From Burkholderiaceae bacterium (GTDB lineage: Bacteria > Pseudomonadota > Gammaproteobacteria > Burkholderiales > Burkholderiaceae): a DNA stretch of 5,580 bases. The notes under the pieces were generated by a model. It had not been told where the DNA came from. It searched no databases and saw nothing but the letters and a program-made list of their open reading frames with translations. Numbering within the stretch: the stretch's first letter is position 1; every line of letters begins with the position of its first letter. Location of the stretch: contig CANBSM010000160.1 of assembly GCA_947372155.1 (NCBI GenBank), positions 1 through 5,580 of the forward strand. Direction: 5' to 3'. The position numbers were made by a program, and so were the translations under genes. Positions 1 to 5,580 of this stretch are shown here, in pieces.

Positions 1-233
1 AAGCGCTCCTGCTTCTCTGCTGGCGCAAATCGCTCCCAAGTTCTTAAGACAACAATGATTAAGAAGATCTGCATGCAGCCAAATAAAAACCAATCGATTC
101 CATCGAATATATCCTCAGCCCACGACATTAAATCGAATTGGTACAGAATCGGGCCCACTACATTGGAAAACAGAAGCTCCTGAACGCTGGCATAAGCATC
201 CGCAATCAAGGAAGTGATGGCAGTTAAATCCAT
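1..233 (-). CDS. Partial membrane protein, possibly sterol desaturase / fatty acid hydroxylase family (N-terminus only)
   Basis: An open frame begins with ATG at 231-233 and runs without a stop off the left edge, giving 77 complete codons. The protein starts MDLTAITSLIADAYASV. It has an amphipathic, acidic first part (about residues 1-45) and then a hydrophobic segment at about 47-64, with core FLFGCMQIFLIIVVL, followed by a basic/charged stretch RTWERFAPAEKQER. A membrane helix followed by an ER-x-x-P-type turn resembles the start of bacterial sterol desaturase family proteins, di-iron membrane hydroxylases with His-rich motifs. Those His motifs would lie outside this window, so the family call is a recollection-based inference. 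The start lies only 3 bases after the stop of the upstream deacetylase gene and has no strong Shine-Dalgarno, which suggests translational coupling. That it is a real gene is fairly sure; the function is not. Confidence 0.6.
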   Translation of the reverse strand, partial: MDLTAITSLIADAYASVQELLFSNVVGPILYQFDLMSWAEDIFDGIDWFLFGCMQIFLIIVVLRTWERFAPAEKQER

Positions 234-236
234 GCT

Positions 237-1025
237 TTATTTTGACTGATTTGCAGAATCTTTGGGTAGTAGCCCAAAACAGAAACCACGCCCCTTTAGA
301 TTCACGATAAGCTGCTCTAACACAGCAGGAGCCCATGGATCCTTTCTGGACCAAATACCTAAGTGAGCCATGGTGATATCACCATCCGCAATATTGCGAC
401 TGGCTTGATTGAGCAGGCTGCTATTGGGATGCTTATCCGAGTTCAGCTCATCCCCCAAGAAACCAGCCGGAGCCCAACCAATGTGCTGATAGCCACACAT
501 ATCCCCTATCCGAATTAAGGTTGGAGAAGTTTTACCACCAGGCGCACGCCAGATTTTTTGCAAGGGCTGGTTTGTCATCTCCTGAAAGCGTTGATCCACT
601 CGACGAATCTGCTTACACATTGACGCTTCGTTATAGAGGATGATTTCTCCCGCCTTTGGGCCAAATTGTGGCTTCTCAAAGACTTGACCCTTTGGGCCAT
701 CTTTTACAAAGTAATCATGGTCATAGGTATGGCTACCAAAATGATGACCTTCTTTTGCCAGTTGCTGCCAAAAAGGTTTCCAGGATTCGTCTAGAGCAAA
801 ATCACCGCGGTAGGTTTTCTCATTGGCTAGAAAAAAAGTAGCCTTCACATTTTGCCGCTTCAGAATCTCAGCTACTTTTTCGGCTACAGACATATTGCCG
901 GTATCAAAGGTGAGATAAACCTGCTTGCTGCATTGAGTAGATTGCGCAACAGCGCACAATGAAAAACAGCCGAGCAAAAGCGCGGCTGCGATACATTTGA
1001 ATGCGTTATAACTGAGGTACTTCAT
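237..1025 (-). CDS. Secreted polysaccharide deacetylase family (NodB/CE4-fold) protein
   Basis: The 262-residue protein, counted from the MKYLSYNAFK start, has a signal peptide: Lys2 and Lys10, hydrophobic core CIAAALLLGCFSL, and a likely signal peptidase I site after AVA (residues 25-27). An LLGC at 17-20 could be read as a weak lipobox, but I prefer cleavage after AVA. The NodB-fold motifs follow in order: TFDTG at 39-43, KATFF at 61-65, SHTYDH at 98-103 (His99 and His103, the expected metal ligands), RAP at 160-162 and AHLG at 220-223 (His221, the expected catalytic His). Such enzymes remove N- or O-acetyl groups from envelope or extracellular polysaccharides, using a metal. The usual second Asp of motif 1, a metal ligand, is Thr42 here, so activity or metal binding may be altered. 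An in-frame ATG six codons upstream (1041-1043) overlaps the preceding stop by 10 bases and has AGGG 4 bases before it, so it is a real alternative start. The substrate cannot be read from the sequence. Confidence 0.88.
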   Translation of the reverse strand: MKYLSYNAFKCIAAALLLGCFSLCAVAQSTQCSKQVYLTFDTGNMSVAEKVAEILKRQNVKATFFLANEKTYRGDFALDESWKPFWQQLAKEGHHFGSHTYDHDYFVKDGPKGQVFEKPQFGPKAGEIILYNEASMCKQIRRVDQRFQEMTNQPLQKIWRAPGGKTSPTLIRIGDMCGYQHIGWAPAGFLGDELNSDKHPNSSLLNQASRNIADGDITMAHLGIWSRKDPWAPAVLEQLIVNLKGRGFCFGLLPKDSANQSK

Positions 1026-1033
1026 GACGATCG

Positions 1034-2131
1034 TTATTCCCATCCAGCCCTAGGAGTAAAGAACACACCATGCGGAGACTTGCCAACTGGGATCACTGTT
1101 ACCAACTTCATGGTTGGGATATCAATGACACCAACCTTTTTGGAGAAGCGGAAAGTGACCCACATTGTTTTACCGTCTGGAGTGATTTCCATATCATCCG
1201 GACCGGCTGGTAGCCCAGTGATATCGCCCACCTTTTCTAGGGTTTGCATATTAATCAAGCTGATCGTGGAAGCAATGCGGTTACTGACAAATACATGCTT
1301 CTTATCCCCCAATGGACGGAAGTTATGGGCACCCTTGCCTGTAGGGATGCGTTTTACTTCTTTGCGGTTTTTCCAGTCAATCACCTGCACATAGTCTTCG
1401 CCAGTAATACCAACCAAGAGGTACTGGTCTCCAGGGGTCATCCATAAACCGGCAGGCACTTTACCCGTTGGTATTACCCATAAAACATTTTGCGTTTCCA
1501 GATCTATGGCAGCAAGCTCACTCGAGTCTTGCAAAGTGATGAAGGCGGTTTTGCTATCGGATGTAAAAGCAATGTGACTTGGTGTCTTGCCCAACTTGAC
1601 TGTCTTAGCAAGTTTCAGGTTGGCGCCGTCAGCAGCATAAATATCAACTCGATCCAAACGATTACCATTTGCTACAAACCATTTATGGTTTGGGGAATAC
1701 CCAATTTGGTAGGGATCAATAATGTTTGGAATCTTGCCAGTCAACTCACCAGTACTTGGATTCATCAGCACAACATCATTACCGGCCGCATTAGCGATAA
1801 GCAATGTTTTTTGATCAGGCGTGATCATTAGGTGGTGAGGCTCTTTGCCAACGGGGATTGTTTTAACAACCTCACGAGTATTCATATCAATCAAACTGAC
1901 CGATGCTGCACCAGAATTGAGAATCACCGCCAACTTGGGTTGATTTGTAGGAGATGTTGAGGCTGCCGTGCTCGTGGTCTGCGCAAAAGCATTTTGATTG
2001 GCTATCAGTAGCGCCAATAAAGCGGAGGTCGCAAGAGTGCAAAAATCTCTAATCTTGATAAATTTATACATACCTCCATTGTAAGCAATTGGGGAGACAG
2101 AATAGACCTCCAAATCTAATGGATATGGCAT
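1034..2131 (-). CDS. Exported YVTN/YncE-type seven-bladed beta-propeller protein
   Basis: This is a 365-residue frame, or 345 residues from the internal ATG at 2069-2071. From that internal Met there is a clear signal peptide: MYKFIKIR, hydrophobic core LATSALLALLIA, and cleavage after AFA at about residue 30. A Ser/Thr/Ala-rich linker follows at 31-44. The rest is seven repeats of about 42 residues (approximately 46-88, 89-130, 131-173, 174-215, 216-257, 258-300 and 301-340). Each has the pattern of a strand, then VxLID-x-x-T-x-x-V, then IPVGKxPHxxxxTPDGK, which is typical of YVTN beta-propellers. Family members are periplasmic or surface proteins that bind ligands or partners; some relatives bind DNA, haem-linked cofactors or act as lactonases. 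No haem CXXCH motif or catalytic signature is visible, so no reaction is assigned. The gene follows hrpA by 10 bases and abuts or overlaps the deacetylase gene, so a shared envelope role is plausible but inferred. Confidence 0.9.
   Translation of the reverse strand: MPYPLDLEVYSVSPIAYNGGMYKFIKIRDFCTLATSALLALLIANQNAFAQTTSTAASTSPTNQPKLAVILNSGAASVSLIDMNTREVVKTIPVGKEPHHLMITPDQKTLLIANAAGNDVVLMNPSTGELTGKIPNIIDPYQIGYSPNHKWFVANGNRLDRVDIYAADGANLKLAKTVKLGKTPSHIAFTSDSKTAFITLQDSSELAAIDLETQNVLWVIPTGKVPAGLWMTPGDQYLLVGITGEDYVQVIDWKNRKEVKRIPTGKGAHNFRPLGDKKHVFVSNRIASTISLINMQTLEKVGDITGLPAGPDDMEITPDGKTMWVTFRFSKKVGVIDIPTMKLVTVIPVGKSPHGVFFTPRAGWE
1048..1051 (-). promoter_or_regulatory. Possible Shine-Dalgarno (AGGG) for the longer deacetylase start
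   Basis: AGGG on the minus strand lies 4 bases before the ATG at 1041-1043, inside the last codons of the propeller gene. The alternative ATG at 1023-1025 has only GGGA at 12 bases. The ribosome-site evidence thus leans to 1043, while the signal-peptide shape fits 1025 slightly better; the two starts differ by six residues. Confidence 0.35.
2072..2077 (-). promoter_or_regulatory. Strong GGAGGT Shine-Dalgarno-like sequence abutting the internal ATG of the propeller gene
   Basis: GGAGGT on the minus strand directly touches the ATG at 2069-2071, the Met that begins the signal peptide. The core GGAGG is only 1 base from the ATG, closer than the usual 5-9 bases, so its use for that start is doubtful even though the signal peptide favours it. 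A second GGAGGT lies 34 bases further upstream (2106-2111) with no start codon at proper spacing. Confidence 0.3.
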
Positions 2132-2139
2132 TGGATTTG

Positions 2140-2144
2140 ACCTA
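2140..2144 (-). promoter_or_regulatory. Shine-Dalgarno-like site for the propeller gene, overlapping the hrpA stop
   Basis: On the minus strand TAGGT lies 8 bases before the ATG at 2129-2131 and includes the hrpA stop codon TAG. The spacing is good but the match is short. It supports the longer propeller start and translational coupling to hrpA. Confidence 0.45.
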
Positions 2145-5100
2145 GCGCAAGCTTGCCAAAACCTTTTCGAGGCGCTTTAGGGACATCGGGGTTGGTGTTT
2201 TAAGCTCTTGAGCATACAAAGCCACCCTTAACTCTTCCAACTGCCAACGAAAATCCGTTAAAGCCTGATCCTCAGCCATCGCATAAGAGGTTGCTCCCTT
2301 ACTACCCTGTATTAGTTTTTGCCACGGCCTTGCAACCGATTCCCAATCTTTTTGGCATTGAGCATCACGACTGGGGTTGGAGCGCAACTTATCGATCCTC
2401 ATAGCAATCGCCTTTAGGTATCGAGGGACATGGACTAATTGGGCGTAAGGTATCTGCGCAACGAACTTCGGAAAAATCAGTCCCTGCATCTGAGTCTGAA
2501 TATCAGCATACGCAGTTGGTGAAGCGGCTTTTGCGCTGGCAACCTTTTTCTGTAAATCGGCATGGGCTTGTAATGCATTTAAGGCATGTCGAGCAATCTC
2601 TTGAGCTATAAGTGCCACCCTCGGTTTACCGGCTTGCAGTCGCTCCGCAAATTGCTCAGCATTGACTGGTAGCGGATCAGTCATAAAGGCACGCTCAAGA
2701 GCGATATTCAAGATTTGCTCTGTCAAACCTTCTACCGAGCCCACATTAATAAATAGCAAACCTAATTCACGAATACCGGGCAATTGTTTTTGCAGGGCTT
2801 TGAGCGTATCTTTATTGCTCAGCGCAAATAAGCGACGTAGTCCTAAAGCATGCTGTTTACGAGCCTCTTCTAAATCATCAAATACTTCGAGATCACAAAA
2901 GTCAATGCGATCTACTAGAGCGGGGTAACCAAACAGCGTTTTATTGCCCTTTTGAATCTCTAAAGTTTCTGGTAACTCGCCAAACTCCCAGGTACGGTAA
3001 CCGCCCTGCTCAACTTTGCGACTCGTATCAGGGGTATTTGGAAGAGATTTTGATTTTTCGTTCGCAGGCGGTTCAACACCCAACTCAACCTGAGCAGTTT
3101 CCTGAGCAATGGCTTGGAAGGCATTACGGGCAGTTTGCCCATACTCTGAACGTAAGCGAGCCAAGTTACGCTCTACCTCCAGTTGGCGTCCATGCTCATC
3201 AATCAAACGGAAATTCATCGAGGAATGCAGTGGTAATGCCTCTGGCCTAAAGTCAGTGCGTTTTATTTCTAAGCCGCGCTCTTTACGAATATCACCAATC
3301 ACACTATCTAAAAAATCACCGACACCAAATTGCTTCTCTTCTAACTTACGCTCGAGGAAGGATTTTGCATAATCTGGTAATGGCACGCAATGGCGTCGAA
3401 GTTTCTGAGGCAAGGATTTCAGAAGCAGGAGTACCTTCTCCTCACACATACCGGGAACCAGCCATTCGCAACGACGCCCATCCACTTGATTGAGTTGAGT
3501 TAAAGGAATCACTAGAGTCACGCCGTCTTTGGGGCTTCCTGGCTCAAAGTGATAAGTCAGGCTGAGCTGTGCGCCCCCCACTAACATCGTCTTTGGATAG
3601 CGATCTACGGTGATGCCAGCCGCCTCATGACGCATCAAGTCCGCTTTTTCTAGGCGAAGTTGAGTATCAAGATCTTTTTCGGTATTTCTATCTTTCGTTA
3701 GCCATGCCTTAAGACTTTCACGACTACGCACCTCTTTAGGAATACGAGACTCATAAAAAGCAAACAGCAATTCATCATCCACTAAAACATCTGGTCGACG
3801 GGAGCGATGCTCTAAGGCTTCAATTTCTTTAATCAGGCGGCGGTTATGCCAAAAGAATCCAAAGGCATTGGGATATTTTTTCTTGGCGTCAGACTCAGTT
3901 TCACGCTGGAGCGCAGGCGTATCCATGCGCCCAAACATTTCCTCCTGCACTAGGGCTTGGCGAATAAATAATTCTCTTGTTTCATCGGGATTGTGTGGTT
4001 CATATCGAACGCGGCGACCATGATAGATCGGCAGCCCATATAAAGTACCTCGCTCAAAGGCCATCACCTCACCTTGGCGGTTATCCCAGAATGGGTCGCT
4101 CAAAGATTTAATGAGACGATGTGCTGCAACGCGCTCTACCCATTGCGGTTCAATCTTCGCAATTGTTCTTGCGTACATGCGATTGGTTTCTTGCAGCTCT
4201 CCAGCCAGAATCCAGGCGCCCGCCTTTTTGCCGATGGTGGATCCGGGCCATATAAAAGGGCGAATTCCGCGTGCGCCTACATACCCACCCGTTTTGCTAT
4301 TACGGTCTTGAGATTTTTCATCTTCTTCTTTTTTGGCTACATATCCGAGCAGGCCTGTTAATAATGAGAGATGAACTTCTTCATAGGTTGCGGCTATGCC
4401 ATTTTCTTTCCAACCCTTCTCACCCAACATCGTATGTAGTTGACCATGTACATCCCGCCACTCTCGCAAGCGCCGCGGTGACAGAAATTTACTTTTACAC
4501 AAATTCTCGAGCTGACGATTGCTTTGCTTATGCTGTAAAGCATCTTGATACCAATTCCAGAGCTTTACAAAACTGAGGAACTCCGAGCGCTCATCTGCAA
4601 ACTGGAGATGCGCTTGATCTGCAGCGGCCGCTTGATCCATAGGTCTGTCGCGTGGATCTTGTGTAGCTAATGCAGAGGCGATGATGGTGACTTCTTTTAA
4701 AGCATTTTGATCTTTAGCAGCCAAGAGCATTCTGCCAATGCGTGGATCAAGCGGTAAGTCCGCCAGTTGCTTACCAGTCGCAGTGAGTTTGAAACTGTTA
4801 TTAATATCTTTACCGTCTGCTGGCTCTGATTCATCGAATTCAATTGCACCCAATTCATCTAAGAGTTGCACGCCATCCGCGATAGCTCTTCCTAGGGGCT
4901 TATCAATAAAAGGAAAGTGCTGAATCTTGGGCAAACGCAGTGAACTCATACGCAATAGCACTGCGGCTAATGAGCTACGCAATATCTCTGGATCAGTAAA
5001 TTTAGGGCGGCTTTGATAATCTTGCTCGCTATAGAGACGCACACAAATACCATCTGATACACGGCCGCAACGCCCCGCCCTTTGATTGGCTGCCGCCTGG

Positions 5101-5580
5101 GAAATCGGTTCAATTTGAAGCTGCTCTACCTTATTGCGATAGGAGTAGCGTTTGACTCTTGCCAGGCCACTATCAATTACATAACGAATGTTGGGAACTG
5201 TTAACGAAGTCTCTGCGACATTGGTTGTCAGAATAATGCGCCGCCCATTGCCTGGGCTAAACACCCTTTCTTGCTCAGCAACAGATTGACGAGCAAACAA
5301 ACTCAGAATCTCTGGATGGAAGCGTTGCTGCAAGACATGGTCTTTACGTAAAGCTTCGGCACAATCGCGTATCTCTCGCTCACCCGGTAAGAAGACCAAT
5401 ACATCGCCAGCACCTGCTGTACCCTCGCGCCATAAGCTGGCGATCTCTTCCGTCACTGCATCCGGAATTTCCTTAGCGGCTTTGGATTCTTTTTTGCCAT
5501 CAGGCTTAGCGTCTGGCTCAAGTGGTGAGTAACGCTGCTCCACCGGAAATAATCGGCCACTGACCTCGATAACGGGAGCA
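2142..5580 (-). CDS. hrpA: ATP-dependent RNA helicase HrpA (DEAH-box), partial, 5' end missing
   Basis: The reading frame is open to the right edge. The apparent GTG start at 5541-5543 is an internal Val, because the 12 codons before it read APVIEVSGRLFP, a typical HrpA continuation. 1145 residues are present; the missing N-terminus should carry the Walker A, DEAH and SAT motifs. Visible in order are the second RecA-like domain with motif IV region DVLVFLPGEREI (about 59-70), motif V TNVAETSLT (about 119-127) and motif VI QRAGRCGR (166-173). After these come the winged-helix and HA2 ratchet region (about 195-360), an OB-fold region (about 405-490), and a long C-terminal extension matching DUF3418, ending FRWQLEELRVALYAQEL. 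This extension separates HrpA from the shorter HrpB. HrpA acts in the cytoplasm on mRNA and has been linked in Escherichia coli to mRNA processing and to rescue of stalled ribosomes. The frame is intact; charged insertions lie near residues 24-40, 416-432 and 830-865. Confidence 0.95.
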   Translation of the reverse strand, partial: APVIEVSGRLFPVEQRYSPLEPDAKPDGKKESKAAKEIPDAVTEEIASLWREGTAGAGDVLVFLPGEREIRDCAEALRKDHVLQQRFHPEILSLFARQSVAEQERVFSPGNGRRIILTTNVAETSLTVPNIRYVIDSGLARVKRYSYRNKVEQLQIEPISQAAANQRAGRCGRVSDGICVRLYSEQDYQSRPKFTDPEILRSSLAAVLLRMSSLRLPKIQHFPFIDKPLGRAIADGVQLLDELGAIEFDESEPADGKDINNSFKLTATGKQLADLPLDPRIGRMLLAAKDQNALKEVTIIASALATQDPRDRPMDQAAAADQAHLQFADERSEFLSFVKLWNWYQDALQHKQSNRQLENLCKSKFLSPRRLREWRDVHGQLHTMLGEKGWKENGIAATYEEVHLSLLTGLLGYVAKKEEDEKSQDRNSKTGGYVGARGIRPFIWPGSTIGKKAGAWILAGELQETNRMYARTIAKIEPQWVERVAAHRLIKSLSDPFWDNRQGEVMAFERGTLYGLPIYHGRRVRYEPHNPDETRELFIRQALVQEEMFGRMDTPALQRETESDAKKKYPNAFGFFWHNRRLIKEIEALEHRSRRPDVLVDDELLFAFYESRIPKEVRSRESLKAWLTKDRNTEKDLDTQLRLEKADLMRHEAAGITVDRYPKTMLVGGAQLSLTYHFEPGSPKDGVTLVIPLTQLNQVDGRRCEWLVPGMCEEKVLLLLKSLPQKLRRHCVPLPDYAKSFLERKLEEKQFGVGDFLDSVIGDIRKERGLEIKRTDFRPEALPLHSSMNFRLIDEHGRQLEVERNLARLRSEYGQTARNAFQAIAQETAQVELGVEPPANEKSKSLPNTPDTSRKVEQGGYRTWEFGELPETLEIQKGNKTLFGYPALVDRIDFCDLEVFDDLEEARKQHALGLRRLFALSNKDTLKALQKQLPGIRELGLLFINVGSVEGLTEQILNIALERAFMTDPLPVNAEQFAERLQAGKPRVALIAQEIARHALNALQAHADLQKKVASAKAASPTAYADIQTQMQGLIFPKFVAQIPYAQLVHVPRYLKAIAMRIDKLRSNPSRDAQCQKDWESVARPWQKLIQGSKGATSYAMAEDQALTDFRWQLEELRVALYAQELKTPTPMSLKRLEKVLASLR

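Noticed and set aside
115..354. 79-codon minus-strand frame across the deacetylase/left-edge gene junction
   Set aside because: It is in another frame over both real genes, with a Cys/Ser-rich composition and no domain; it is a shadow frame.
1080..1831. Several plus-strand open frames of 67-113 codons opposite the propeller gene
   Set aside because: They lie antisense to a strongly conserved repeat protein, show no recognisable domains, and look like shadows of its codon use.
2147..2156. Perfect palindrome GCAAGCTTGC at the end of hrpA, as terminator or operator
   Set aside because: It has no loop and no T-run after it, and lies within the last hrpA codons (LASLR). A 10-base palindrome is common by chance.
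2085..2160. Possible sigma-70 promoter (TTGGCA ... TATTCT) in front of the propeller gene
   Set aside because: TTGGCA resembles a -35 box, but no good -10 lies 16-18 bases after it, and TATTCT has no -35 at proper distance.
5541..5543. GTG as start codon of the helicase gene
   Set aside because: The frame stays open to the right edge, and the 12 codons before the GTG encode APVIEVSGRLFP, which is conserved HrpA sequence. The codon is an internal Val.
1..5580. CRISPR array, tRNA, rRNA, insertion sequence or prophage parts
   Set aside because: No regularly spaced direct repeats, tRNA-like clover-leaf sequence, transposase frame or terminal inverted repeats were seen; almost every base is within a minus-strand gene.

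Overview
The window reads as one uninterrupted minus-strand gene block, with tightly packed genes and no intergenic gap longer than about 10 bases (70 if a later start is used for the second gene). From upstream (right edge) to downstream (left edge) it holds: the C-terminal roughly 80% of an HrpA-type DEAH-box RNA helicase (2142-5580, 5' end outside the window); a secreted seven-bladed YVTN-type beta-propeller protein (1034-2131); a secreted polysaccharide-deacetylase-fold (NodB/CE4) protein (237-1025, or 1043 with the alternative start); and the first 77 residues of a small membrane protein that leaves the window at the left edge (1-233) and may be a sterol desaturase/fatty acid hydroxylase family protein.

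The organism is most likely a Gram-negative proteobacterium. Long HrpA proteins with the DUF3418 C-terminal region are typical of gamma- and betaproteobacteria. The moderate base composition (mid-to-high 40s percent GC by eye), compact spacing and protein style suggest a Polynucleobacter-like member of the Burkholderiaceae. This is an impression from the sequence, not a database result.

The helicase acts on RNA and ribosomes in the cytoplasm. The two genes after it encode exported proteins, and the last encodes a membrane protein, so the downstream three look like an envelope-associated group that may be read through from hrpA. The propeller and deacetylase genes are adjacent enough for translational coupling, as are the deacetylase and the left-edge gene (3 bases apart). 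No terminator or convincing promoter was seen between any of the genes.

No mobile element, CRISPR array, RNA gene or clearly new defence system is visible. The most useful points for follow-up are the deacetylase's altered first motif (TFDTG in place of TFDDG), the unresolved start of the propeller gene, and the unannotated partial gene at the left edge.
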